Shown here: positions 16,213 through 27,651 of the stretch, in pieces
Position numbering within the stretch: the first letter of the stretch is position 1
How the letters are laid out: the number at the start of each line of letters is the position of its first letter
Source of the DNA: Purshia tridentata
Taxonomy: Eukaryota > Streptophyta > Magnoliopsida > Rosales > Rosaceae
Assembly: GCA_003254885.1 (NCBI GenBank)
Contig: QANT01007948.1
Location: forward strand, 1 to 37,581
Length of the DNA: 37,581 nucleotides
Direction: 5' to 3'
Notes under the pieces: model-generated
Database searches by the model: none
Seen by the model: only the letters and a program-made list of their open reading frames with translations
Told to the model about the DNA's origin: nothing
Made by a program: the position numbers and the translations under genes

Positions 16213-17904
16213 TTTTGGTGATGATTTTAGATCCGTTTTGGTGTTTTTGTTAGTATAATTAGCGACGGTTAATTGGGTTTTTGCTTTTTAAATATTTCGT
16301 TTTTGAAAGTATGGACGGATGGATTTGGTGTTTAATGCCTTTTGAGGGTCTTATGTATAGGATCTTCAATCAAGGACATGGAATTTGTGCTATTTTTAAT
16401 GCTATTATATTCAGATATTCCTGGAAATGAATTTGGGTTTAATTTATTATTTAGTATGCTATGATTTAATCTCATTTTTATTTATGTTTATGAGAAAGTA
16501 ATGCTTGAATTTGATTTCCTATTGGGATCAATAGAAATGCTAGTCTCTTTTCTTTGTTGTAGTATGTATGAGAGGAGGGAATAACAGAGTCTTTAGTTTA
16601 TTAGGCCTTGTTAATTGGGTTTAGACTTTTAGACTAGGGGTTTATGGCGCATTGCTAGTTTTTCTGTTTGATTGATATTTTTGTTCCTCTAGGAGTTGTT
16701 TTAGAGCTTTGGTTTGGTTACTCTAAATATCGAGGTGTCTTGGCTTTGGATTGTGAAATAATTTGAAGTGCTCATATGGGTATCATTCACTGATGCGTAT
16801 TGGTTTATTTTCATTTTAGTGCGATATTGAGCTAAATTGGGATGCTACTCTTTATGACTCAAATCTTCAAATAAGGTTTTTGTTAAGTTTTAGGGTAATG
16901 TCAGCAGTGGTGGGTTATAAAGATTTTCAGGTTTGAGTTTTTCATAGGCATACCCTCTATGAATAATAGTTTGTGAAAGGTTTGTAGTTGGTTCAGTCTT
17001 ATAGCCATAGAAGTTTCTTCTTGTTCAACATGCATTCTTCATGTTCTATGTTTTGGGTTATGTTGGGTTCTAGGTTTGGGTTTGGTATATATAAAATAAA
17101 ACTTGTCTTTTGCACCTTTGTGAAATTATGCATTAAGACATGAGAAGCTGTTGATGTATCTACTTTGAACTTTGTTTCTGTTTGAATATCTGTTTGTATT
17201 CATTGGTTGGTATATTATGCTCTTGAAAATACAAGCCCTTTGGTGAGATGTGGAGTTGTAATTTTTCATTTTTTTTACCTAGATGTTCATGGTAGGCATT
17301 CTTACTATTCTCATCGATTCTTTGTAGTTTCAAATTACCTATAAATGAAAAGCATGAAAAACTCACAAATCGTGCTTTCTCACCATTCACTCATTCAGCC
17401 TACATAATTTTAATGGCATTTTGGGACTTTCAAATTTTCAATGGCTTTGTTTTTCTCACTTAAAAATCTTTTAACCTCTAGTTCTTAATCCCAGTCTTTG
17501 TCATTGTAGTTGATATTGATATCAAGTAATTTCCTCGGGTGGTCAAAAAACAGCATTTCAGCACTTTGTTGAGTTGACTTGTCAGATTAAATACCAGTTT
17601 GTATTCTTCTGGTTCAGTAACAGGTCTTACCACTCTCATTTCTTTCCAGCTCTCCTTCAACTTTCTCTCTGCAAATCCCTTTAGTTTACCCTATCTTCTA
17701 CTCTGTTGTAGATCACTCTGTCGATTAAGTCCTAAGCTTATGTTTTTGTGTCTGGCTAGTCTGGAATCAAACCTTGGGAATAATAGTTAGACCCATAACC
17801 AGTGAGTAGACTGCAGTCAGACCCATAACCAAGAAAGTAGGAATTGTGCTCCAAACTAAAAATTCAGCAAGTTATAATATCAAACTTTTGAAAATATGTC
17901 AAAT
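16213..17904. other. RPL26 3' region and intergenic DNA
   Basis: T-rich 3' UTR-like sequence follows the stop codon, then AT-rich DNA without a supported gene. A short direct repeat containing AGACCCATAACCA occurs twice at about 17788-17835, close to the breakpoint of the inverted duplication. Confidence 0.6.
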
Positions 17905-19520
17905 TGCCTTGGCGCCGGAGCCGCTTTTACTTGTAACATAACACGCTGCAAACATTACTTGTATTCCAGCTTCAAAATAAAGATAATAAAAAAGAAGGTA
18001 GGAACGGAAAATAAAATTTCTCCTCCCTGCAGCTAGGAAATTGCTTGTTTCCTGCGTATTCCAGTTCCATCAAATTGGTCAATCGATCGATTAATCAATT
18101 TACTTGGTTTGAAAGCTGCCTTGTGCACTGTGGCTTTCAATTCAGATTGCAATAAACAACTGGAACTTGGGAAAGGAGGTTGATATGTATTACTTGTGTG
18201 ATTATTTTGTATTGGAACTTTACTTGTGGAATAAAACATTCTATTAGATTTGTATTAATAATGCAAACCTGTAGTTTTTAATTACCTGTGAATGGCCATT
18301 AATTGATATAGAAATATGAAATATATTTTTCAAGATCGAGCTTCATATATAGATGCATTGGGACAGCTCCACTTGCAAAAATTTACAGAAATTAAAGAAA
18401 TATGGAAGTCAAATAAAAAGTTAAAAATTAATAAAAACTTCTACTCATGAAATGTTTAACTGGTGATTCTACATTATGCTAGGAAAGTAAAAACAGTGAA
18501 AACAATCTCTCTAGAGTCTAGACTTGTGCGGTACCAATATCATCAGCCTTCGTTGTTGCCTTTGTTTCCTGCTGTATATCTCCCCTTTTCCTCCTGAAAA
18601 CTAAGTACCATTTCAAAGGTTCCAAGACTATAGCAATGCACCCCAGAAATATGATAACCCCAATGTAAATTTGTTTCCATATCGTTTCTGGTTCTAATAT
18701 ATCAAACCCTTTAAAGATGTTTATTATTCCTAAGATGATTGTTGCATAACCAAAGGTATAATGAATCAACTCCCAGATGAATCTATACTTATGGTCTTTC
18801 TTGGGCCTCAAGAATAAACCAACAGAGGCTTGAACCAGAGCGAGAAATAAGAGAGTGATGCCTATGCATCTGTGACCTTGATATTGAATTCCGGAAGACT
18901 TATATCCGAGGACTATCCCCGTAACCGAGCCTATAACCCCAGCGGACAAACCCAATAGCTGACATGATATATGAAGATAGAACCAAAGTGGAGCTGCTCC
19001 ATTAATGAGTTTCACATACCTTGCTATGATTATCCCAACAGGCATAAGAATACCCCAGCTGATTGTATTAATAATCCCATGGACATATTTCAACTGAGTA
19101 TTTGTCCCGGGTCTACTTGCTTTAATCTGTCCAGAAATAAAGTCTAGAGTTCCCAATGATTTGACGTTCGGTCCTGACAGTGAATGCATTGTTGGTGTGT
19201 TTCTGGACAACGGTCCTTCCTGCCAAACATGGTTCACAACGCTGACATTTGTAGGCAGCCTTATGGTGGCAAAAATAGTGATTTGGCTATTCTCATAGAC
19301 TGCCGAGACATCATGTACAGGAAAGCTGAGATTTCCTTGCACCAACTCAATCTCATAGCTTCTTATGGGTGATGTATAAACGGTCATGCTTCCGTCGCTT
19401 CTTCGAAAAGCCACGATGGCCTGTGAACCCACCATGCCCTTTGAGGTTGGATTAATAGCCCACGCAACCCATCTCGATTCGCCAACCACACTTTGTCTAA
19501 AGGCAACATCGACTGTTCCA
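17905..19520 (-). repeat. Right arm of the large inverted duplication
   Basis: Reverse-complement match to 1-1540. It covers the b561 coding region from residue 78 onward (beyond which the left copy leaves the window) and its 3' flank to about 17905. Both arms keep the palindrome AATCGATCGATT (near 1350 and 18085). Confidence 0.9.
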
Positions 19521-19705
19521 GTTGAGGGGTAGAAATTCCAGTGCAGGATCGAATTCAAGACTAGTAGGTCCTTGCAAGCCGCAAAGGTCTTCTTGTTTGA
19601 GAATTTGTGAGTGGTGCAGGGCTGTGGTTGTGCTGTGATTGAGATTAAACAAGAGCTGAGAATGAGAGAAAGGAAAAAGAGAGCCTTCAAAATCTTTGCC
19701 ATCAT
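18518..19705 (-). CDS. Cytochrome b561 and DOMON domain protein, copy 2, 395 aa, complete
   Basis: Predicted plasma-membrane, ascorbate-reducible haem protein of the CYBDOM/AIR12-related family. The start at 19705 has an in-frame TGA six bases upstream. Residues 1-25 form a signal peptide (hydrophobic LFFLSLILSSCLISITA). The DOMON domain spans about 50-165, with Met91 and His174 at positions suited to haem coordination as in AIR12 (inference). The b561 core spans about 207-370, with membrane helices and the four expected histidines His209, His245, His278 and His315. The tail is RRKR-rich and cytosolic. The length matches At5g47530 (about 395 aa). It is intronless here. It converges on RPL26 and is about 95% identical to copy 1. 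Confidence 0.95.
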   Translation of the reverse strand: MMAKILKALFFLSLILSSCLISITAQPQPCTTHKFSNKKTFAACKDLLVLNSILHWNFYPSTGTVDVAFRQSVVGESRWVAWAINPTSKGMVGSQAIVAFRRSDGSMTVYTSPIRSYEIELVQGNLSFPVHDVSAVYENSQITIFATIRLPTNVSVVNHVWQEGPLSRNTPTMHSLSGPNVKSLGTLDFISGQIKASRPGTNTQLKYVHGIINTISWGILMPVGIIIARYVKLINGAAPLWFYLHISCQLLGLSAGVIGSVTGIVLGYKSSGIQYQGHRCIGITLLFLALVQASVGLFLRPKKDHKYRFIWELIHYTFGYATIILGIINIFKGFDILEPETIWKQIYIGVIIFLGCIAIVLEPLKWYLVFRRKRGDIQQETKATTKADDIGTAQV

Positions 19706-19770
19706 GATTCAGATGAAGAGAGATCGAAGAGAAATTTGTTTGTGAGTTAACTGAAGGCTTAATGTGGTTA

Positions 19771-19778
19771 TTTATATA
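19771..19778 (-). promoter_or_regulatory. Candidate TATA box of DOMON/b561 copy 2
   Basis: TATATAAA on the minus strand, 66 bp upstream of the ATG, which leaves room for a 5' leader of about 35 bp. Position and sequence fit; there is no transcript evidence. Confidence 0.55.
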
Positions 19779-21240
19779 GAAAAGTATACTTCCTAGTTTC
19801 TACTGGTAACAACATTCCTAACTGTGGATGTTATTCCTAGTGTCAGAGGGAGTGAGTAGGTGACGATAGAGTGGAAGTTGGAGTGTTATACAAGTTTTTT
19901 ATTTATTAAACCTAACTTGTCTAACTCACGCGTATTCTTCCTATTATTAGTACATGGAAGCCAAACAGGAAGGAGATGTTCAGGCTCTGGCCTAAGGTTG
20001 TGGAGACTGGAGACTGGTCCCTTTGTGGTTCGTTGGGTTTGTGTAACACTCAAAATCCAACAGGTCTCTGGTTCGACTTACTAGCTCCATTGGTAAAATT
20101 CAAGACAATAAATTAAAGAACAATTAATTAAGAATAATATAGTCAGCTAATAATATAGGCAAATCTGGTTTCTTGTAAATTAGTAACAACAATTAATATA
20201 CAGCTAGTTGTTGCTAGAATATGCCTAGATTTAATTTCATTAAAATTGCAAAATATAATACATCACAATTCATAAACTATGCATACATTAATAAATATAA
20301 AATCATTACATAGGAAAAATAAAAAAATAAGAAGAGAGTGAGAACTCATAGAAGAACCAAGAATGTTGATTCAAATGAAGGCATGGTATGCATGGCCCAT
20401 ATCTGCAGCTCTGTGTCTTTCAAATGACAAAAGGCAGAACACAAACGACATGGTGATGGACAAGGCAGTAGAGCTCACAGCATTGAAAGTGGTGGAGAGC
20501 CGTAGCTCCTGCAACCCCCAAATCGTCCTCACAAACCCTCCCAAGCCATCCACCACCATTGCAAATACTAGCACATGTGCCATATAAGTATGATATCTTG
20601 CAAAACAGAACAAATTATCAAATACCCTTTACAGCTTAAATTAATTTACACTCAGAAGACAGAAGCTAGCAAGGTTTATATCTCTCAGTATGAACCAGAG
20701 AAGATATGGAAATTAAAGATGGCTGATTGGGACCTTGCTTTGTATTAAAAGGAGGAATTGGGGTAGAAGTAAGGTGATTGAGACCGTTGCAGCTTCCAGG
20801 TTGCTTCCTAAATCCAAATCAGCATATATTATTAATTTCTTTGAAAGGAGTGGTTGATTTAATTATTTGGATAATCCAAGTTTGTAATGCATGTATAACA
20901 CTACAGCATGGGGTTGCCTTTTAGTACTTACTAGAGAGAAATCAAATCATTCCATAATTTTTGCTAAGTTTGATAAAAGCTCTTTTGGATGTACTCCACT
21001 TGTTCAGTTCCAAACTAGTGACCCCATGCGGCATTGTCTTTCTGGGACACCAGTTAGGTGGTGCTATAAATTAAGAAAGTGCACAGTGTATCACTATTAT
21101 TGTAAGCAAATATTTGTAATGTTCTATATTCATATATTAGGTAACAAGTGCAATTGTTAAGTAACTTAATTGTCAGAGCCCTAAAATTATCACAATGCAT
21201 CCAAGTTATGCTTGGTTATCAACGATATTATTTGACTCGT
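19779..21240. other. Intergenic region upstream of DOMON/b561 copy 2
   Basis: AT-rich DNA with no confidently supported gene. It holds the copy 2 promoter and the open frame at 20371-20605 described separately. Confidence 0.55.
20371..20605 (-). other. Possible exon or relic coding for a small hydrophobic protein
   Basis: An open frame on the minus strand encodes two hydrophobic stretches (MAHVLVFAMVVDGLGGFV and SSTALSITMSFVFCLLSF) and ends with a stop at 20371. A possible acceptor (TTTTGCAAG) lies just before it. I do not recognise the family; a four-helix CASP-like membrane protein is one thought, without firm motifs. No convincing upstream exons were found, so it may be a relic or chance. 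Confidence 0.2.
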
Positions 21241-21410
21241 CTTAAAGAGCTTCATACATGCCGCCCTGAGACGTCTCCACTTGCAATAAATTTACCACAA
21301 TTAATCAATCTGGAAGTTTAAGTAAAAATTAATTAAAATTTTACTCATGTTTTAAGTAGGTAGTGAAAAGAGTGAAAACAATCTCTTTAGACACATCATC
21401 ATCAGGATCT
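21240..21410 (-). pseudogene. Diverged relic of a third DOMON/b561 3' end
   Basis: The plus-strand text GAGCTTCATACATG, TCCACTTGCAATAAATTTACC, TTTTACTCATG and GTGAAAACAATCTCTTTAGA occurs in the same order and spacing as around 18343-18517, the 3' flank of copy 2. Overall similarity is clearly lower than between the two intact copies. No b561 coding sequence is recognisable next to it. Confidence 0.6.
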
Positions 21411-21565
21411 GAACTATCAGTAGAAAACATCATATTGCCAAATTGCTTGTGAATATTTGTCTACACTTGCTTATGAACATGTTCCATGGAAAAAAAGGAA
21501 GAGTGACAGACAGTGCAAGAATATGTGACAAATCAAAACAAGTGTGTATGATCATCAGAGGCATT

Positions 21566-22957
21566 TCAACGGTTGGATTTTAACTGCATTTCTCTGACAA
21601 TAGAAGGTAGCCATCTCTCCCCCCTAATTTTCTTCAGTTGTGCAACTCTTTCCTCTTCTCTTTTGGCCGCTGCTTTTTCTGCGGCATCTTTAGCTTCAAG
21701 CCTCCACAATGACCTCTGGCATTTATCTCTTGCTGCAGCCATTATATCTTTCCCATCAATTGCGACAGATTGGAGTCGCCGTCTAGACTGTAAACCATTT
21801 AGACAACACCACAATTGGATAAGGAAAGAAGAAGCATTGTGCACACATGTATATAACTGCAATTACAATTCATGGATAAAAAAACAAACCTTCTTTGATT
21901 TCTCATTCATTTCTTCTCCAGGAAGAATTCTTGGTCTCTTTCTATGTGGTTTTTCATCTGGCAGCATTCACAATAATTTTCAGTCCATGCAAACAGTTTG
22001 GCAATAGGCAATGTACAAATACATCATTTGGGCAACTCTCCAATTCAAACACCAAGAAATGCATGTCAAAATTTTGTAGTCATCCTATCCTGGCAGCACT
22101 TGGCATAAATTTAGTAGTAACTGGGTGAAATGACAAACCCAGTTACACTGTAGTCTGTTGAAGCCATACAAGAGCAGTTATATGTGCCCGCAAATAGTAT
22201 TTACAAGAGCAGTTTCTGCTCCAAAAGTACTGCATCTACTGATTACATTACTCAAATCTAGTTCATGAAAATTTTGAATCCTTAATATGAAGAAAATAAG
22301 AAGTCATATTACAGGCAGTTTCGCTTGCCTATTATGCCAACAATAATATAGAAGCAGGGGGACAAAGCATGAATATATCCTAAAATACTTGATGGGAAAT
22401 TGGGAATTACTTACCAACATGATCAAACACTATCCCAGGGGGAGCATTTTTGAACAAGCGAATACCACCTTCATCTTCATTAACCATAGGTTCATCCTCT
22501 GGTACATGAATGGGAACATTAACCACCTCCAATGACTTTCCTATGATATCATCCAATATCTTTTGTGCCTGCCAACAAAGCTTGTAGTTAGTACTTAGTA
22601 GCATACGAATTGACAAATTGGCAAATTGGACCACAGAGACATGAAAGAATAGCAGCAGGTGTCTACTTCACAATGAAATGATAGACCCATTATATTTTGA
22701 ATACGATGAACCAAAGTGTAGATAATATGGAGACTGATTGGGCTCACCTTGATTTGGTAGTGCTTGGGCAGTTGCTGGGTTTTGTTCTCCTTGTAGTCAC
22801 CACCACCACCACCACCATCTTCATTAGCCGAAGAGCCATTCATAAAAGAAGAGATGAACGAGGAGGCACCTTTGGCCGCTGAGTTGATGGCTGCTTTCCA
22901 CTCCGCATCTCCATCTTCCTCGCTACTGCTGCTGCTGATGCCACTGCACTCACCCAT
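21566..22957 (-). CDS. Conserved plant protein of unknown function, 4 exons, 217 aa
   Basis: Exons (minus strand order): 22748-22957, 22415-22568, 21890-21957, 21566-21787. All junctions are GT/AG, phases agree and the sum is 654 bp. The product starts MGECSGISSSSSEEDGDAEW, has a poly-Gly run at about 48-53 (from a CAC-type repeat at about 22799-22820), then HYQIKAQKILDDIIGKSLE, a motif RLFKNAPPGIVFDHV, a basic stretch KPHRKRPRILPGEE, and a charged alanine-rich helix EAKDAAEKAAAKREEERVA near the C-terminus, probably a coiled coil. There is no signal peptide or membrane segment. I recall similar uncharacterised proteins in other eudicots but no assigned function. It is transcribed divergently from PUB49. 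Confidence 0.88.
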
Positions 22958-24036
22958 TTCTCCCAAGTACCAATTTCGGGTTGTGGATTTACCTGGAGCG
23001 CTTTTAAGTAAGCCTACAGTCATTGGGCTGTTTATACACTGGGCCTCGGCCCATTCATACGAAGCGGCCCAAAAAGATTGCATGCAACCTCATGGGCCTG
23101 CCAGGCTGCCAAACTCCTTATTGAAGGGCTGGCTAGCACGAACACGGTATGATTTAAACAAACACTAACAATACGAGCACAAGACGGGTTAGGTCGGCAC
23201 AAATAGGTCACGAGTAAATAGACCGGACCAGACCAGACCAAATTTGAACTCATCAAGCATTGCATGAGCACAACAAAGCCAAGTACAATACCAGTATGAG
23301 TATCCACAAAATAGTCTTAGGACTGAACACTAATCATTTAAGTGTTAACATTTACATTTTTCTAATATATTAGTATTTAATTATATGAAAATAAAAGTAA
23401 GCTAAGATTAAGTTTTTCATGTTAAAAATAATAAAAAGAATAAAGAGTTTGTGAATCTAATTTTCACGATATGACCAATTTTAATTTTTTAGGTCAGAAA
23501 GAGAGAATACAAATACCGTTTACTTATTAAATATACTAGCACGCGTATGACAAGAAATACAAACAGTCATACTACTATTATTAATTTTTATACTATAATT
23601 TTATGTCACTTTACGTTATAGTCATATATTGTATTCTCAGAAATAAGAATAAAAACATATAAATAAATAAAAACCCTGTCTAAGAATGTGGTAACCGATA
23701 ACGTGAACTGAAGTATGAATATGCCAAACTTAAATGGACCGGATCGGTATAACAAAGCCCGTTTGAAACCTCTAAGTTATGGGCCGGATTAACTAGAAGA
23801 GCCAGGGGCGGTGGTGTAACAGGCGTCTCTCTCTCTCTCTCTTCTCTGAGCAGGCTGCGTCTCCCGGTCTCAGACTCTCAGTTGCAAAGAGCAAAACGAG
23901 ACCAGAAGGCACCCCAATTTCTGATTCAGCACAATCTGCCAGGGCAAACAGAGAGACCCAATTGGGGGAAGAGCTGCAACCATAACCCTAAGCAATCCGA
24001 ACCAAGTAAGTCAGTGTCCGTACAGACCGATTCAAA
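22958..24036. promoter_or_regulatory. Shared divergent promoter region with clustered site II motifs
   Basis: The unknown gene (minus) and PUB49 (plus) have start codons 1079 bp apart. Site II cores TGGGCY or their reverse lie at 23024, 23040, 23048, 23066 and 23093, all within 67-141 bp of the unknown gene's ATG. One more, TGGGCC, is at 23780 on the PUB49 side. A CT tract (23826-23842) lies in the likely PUB49 leader. The middle (about 23300-23700) is AT-rich. Confidence 0.65.
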
Positions 24037-27000
24037 ATGGGTAAGAAACAGCACAGCAAAGATCGCATGTTCATTACCAAAACGGAGTGGGCCACCGAAT
24101 GGGGTGGCGCCAAAGCCAAGCCCACCTCCACCCCTTTCAAACGCCTCCCCTTCTATTGCTGCGCGTACTCTCTCTCTCTCTCTCTGTGTTACATAATTAT
24201 ATATATTTTGTATATGCACATATGTCGAATTTTGTTTTGCTACCCACTTTGAAATATGGTGCCAATTTCAATTTTGATGCAGGCTTACGTTTACGCCTTT
24301 TGAAGACCCAGTGTGCACGGCGGACGGCAGCATTTTTGAGATATTGTGAGTTTCTTTCAGTGTGTGATTCATAAGCACTTTTTTTTTTGTGGGTTTTTGC
24401 CCTTTTTCTTTTTTGAGATTTTATGTGACATATATGTTGTTTTTGGATTTTGGGAAATGGGTGTAGGAGTATAATTCCCTATATCAGAAAGTATGGGAAG
24501 CATCCCGTCACCGGAGCTCCCCTGAAGCAAGAGGATCTCATACCACTAACGTTCCACAGGAATTCTGATGGTTTGTGCTTGTTAACCTTACATTCTATAC
24601 ATTTTATACGGTTTATGCGTAATACAAGAACATGTCAAATGAGACTTTCGTTAAGTTTAGTTGAAGTTTCGAATTCAAGTAAAATAGGAAGTACGGTACT
24701 AGATTGAGCTTTTTCCTCAATCTCTGTCAACTCTTGTGTTGACAAAGATGGGGTTTTCTTGTAAGGGAAACAGGCTGGGCTTAAACTTTTTAGGTGTACA
24801 ATTCAAGAATGTCCTAAGTTTGTTTAAGAGCACAAATTAAATGAAGTCATGTTTGAAATTTTGTTGGATATCTCAAGGCATGAGTCTGTGGGTTGAAGAA
24901 TATTAATTTAGTTGGAATATTAAACTTAGGATTGGATAAAATCGAAAATAATTGTAGAAGATACAAAATGAGAAACTCCATCCTTGAGGTGAAGTGTTAA
25001 TTGCTTTCTCAGCTTTGGAGCAAACATGACTATATCAGTTTTTCGTAAAGGAAGATGTCTAGAAGTCATAAAAGTGGACTGTGAAGTTTATCTTATACCT
25101 TGATTTTGATCTTTTTGGGTGATAACATCAACATAATTCGCCAAAAATTTTTTCCTCTTTATAGTCATGTGAGTATGTCAATGCAATTTGTTTTTGTTTG
25201 GTTCACTAGTTTTATACTCCTGTTTTGGCAAATTATAGTCTTTTGGTTTGCTATATTGTCTTAGATGATTAAAACCTTTTCTTGCTTTTGTGTAGGAGAA
25301 TTTCAATGCCCTGTTTTAAACAAAGTTTTCACTGAATTTACACACATAGTTGCTGTGAAGACTACAGGAAATGTCTTTTGCTATGAGGTTTGTTATCTTG
25401 CTATTATAGTACTCTTCGTTTTCTGTATAATATATGTTAAACATATTGCTGTTCTTTATACTTCAATTTTTTTCTTTTACTTTGTAGGCAGTTAAAGAAC
25501 TAAACATCAAGACTAAGAACTGGAAGGAACTCCTCACAGATGAACCGTTTACTAGGGAAGACCTGATAACCATTCAGGTAAAGAATAGTTTTCAGATAAA
25601 TCCTGTTTTGTTGTTCAAAAGCTTGGAAATTCTTGTTCCTTGTTTCAATATTACTCAGATTTTTATGAATGCACTTTGCAGAATCCCAATGCACTTGACA
25701 GCAAGGTTCTTGTGGAATTTGATCATGTTAAAAATAGTTTGAAAATTGACGATGAAGGTGAGCTAGAGGCTTCATTACTATTGTTGGCAGCTGTACTGTT
25801 CTCTTCCTTCTCTTTTTTTTTGGGGGATTTTTATTTATTTAATTCTCTTTTTCAGAGTTCAATAAAATGAGTTCAGATCCAGCCTATAACATAAATGTAA
25901 ATGGAGATATCAAGCAGATGCTGAAGGAGCTTGGAACTGAAAAGGGAAGGCAAACTGCATTGCATGGAGGAGGTGGCAGCAAGGCACAAAATGAACGGGC
26001 TGCTGCACTTGAAGCCATATTAGCTGCAAGGTCACGTATTAAAGAGGATCCTAAATCAAATTCGAATGGGGAGGTCAAAGCTCAGGCATACAGTATTGTA
26101 GATGCTGCTTCTGCTTCAGTACATGGAAGAAGTGCCGCTGCTGCAAAAGCCACATCAAGTGATAAAACTGCTGCGCGAATAGCTATGCACAAGGCCGGTG
26201 AGAGGGCACCAGTGAATGCAAAGATGGTTAGTTAATGTCTTCTACACAATACTAAATGCTAGGAGTTCCAGTATGATTATTAAAATGAATTTATGTCTAT
26301 GCCTGTTTTAACATGAGCATTAATTTCAGGTAAAGAGCAAATTCACCACTGGTGCTGCTTCGAGATCCTTCACTTCTACTGCCTTTGATCCCGTCACCGA
26401 AAATGAATTTGAATATGTCAAAGTTGAGAAGAATCCGAAAAAGAAAGGATATGTACAGCTACATACAACTCATGGTGATTTGAACATTGAGCTACACTGT
26501 GATATAACTCCCAGAGCCTGCGAGAACTTCATCACCCTATGTGAACGTGGCTATTATAATGGAGTAGCTTTTCATAGAAGCATTAGGTATGGTGAAGTGT
26601 TCTAGTTCAAGTTCTGTATTTATATTAAGTGTCCTCTGTTTATCTAAATGACTAAGGTTGAAGATCTATTATTTTCTTCTTCTTTTTTTGTTTTTTGTAT
26701 AGGAATTTCATGATTCAAGGTGGTGATCCTACTGGTACCGGGAAAGGAGGTGAATCTATATGGGGAAAGCATTTTAATGATGAATTGAACTCCAAGTTAC
26801 TTCACTCTGGAAGGGGTATTGTTAGTATGGCTAACAGTGGGCCCCACACTAATGGTTCCCAGTTTTTCATTCTTTACAAATCTGCAAATCATTTGAACTT
26901 TAAGCACACGGTTTTTGGTGGAGTTGTTGGTGGCTTGACCACACTGGCAGCAATGGAAAAGGTTCCTGTTGATGATGATGACCGACCTCTGGTAAGTATA

Positions 27001-27651
27001 TTAATATATTCTTTTTTCAAAACCAGATACCTATTTTTTTTTTTCATGCTTTTTTTCTGGTAATACCCCCTAACTGATTGTTAGCATTTTATCATGTGTG
27101 AATCTCCATAATAAGAAGCAGAACCAGTCTACTTTATACATGTTTTTTATGTTTAGTACAGTCACATCTGTCCTTTCTGTTTCATGCTGGATAGTGTATG
27201 ATGTTAGTTCTATATATCAATTTTTCATTTGTGTTGCTTGTGCAGGAGGAAATTAAGATAACGGGTGTCACAGTTTTCGTTAATCCTTACACAGAGCCTG
27301 ATGAAGAGGAAGAAGAGGTCAAAGATGAGAAAGCTGAGGATGAAGATAATGTTTGTGATTTCTTAAATTTTCACTGGTGCTTTTCATATTTTGCTTTCTT
27401 TTTGTACAATAATAATTCTACTTATATATTGTTACTTTCAGGACAAGGTTGGGGCTTGGTATAGCAACCCTGGTACAGGAACGGCAGAATCCGGCCCTAT
27501 CGGTAGTGGTGGTGTTGGGAAGTACTTGAAAGCAAAGAGTGCTCTACCTGAATCTGATTCTATTGATGCTGGTCTGACAAAAATTTCCGCAGCAAAGAAA
27601 AGGAAATTGGGAGTTCCTGCAGGAGAATTCAAAGATTTTTCTGCATGGTAA
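24037..27651 (+). CDS. PUB49: U-box domain / cyclophilin-type peptidyl-prolyl isomerase PUB49 (CYP65), 11 exons, 594 aa
   Basis: Nuclear-type U-box protein fused to a cyclophilin, orthologous to Arabidopsis PUB49/CYP65 (about 595 aa) and related to human PPIL2; combines a putative E3 ubiquitin-ligase module with prolyl isomerase. Exons: 24037-24164, 24283-24345, 24467-24570, 25296-25387, 25488-25577, 25682-25757, 25856-26226, 26330-26586, 26703-26991, 27246-27350, 27442-27651. All GT/AG, phases consistent, sum 1785 bp. The start [18 protein letters not shown] is the family N-terminus. The U-box lies at about 42-135 ([24 protein letters not shown]). The PPIase lies at about 349-495, with [19 protein letters not shown] and [15 protein letters not shown]. 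An acidic EEEEE segment and a basic tail KKRKLG follow. Exon 1 is followed by a CT microsatellite at the start of intron 1. Confidence 0.96.

Noticed and set aside
20058..20098. B-box and A-box-like strings near GGTTCGACT and TAGCTCCATTGGTA
   Set aside because: They occur in the wrong order for a pol III internal promoter.
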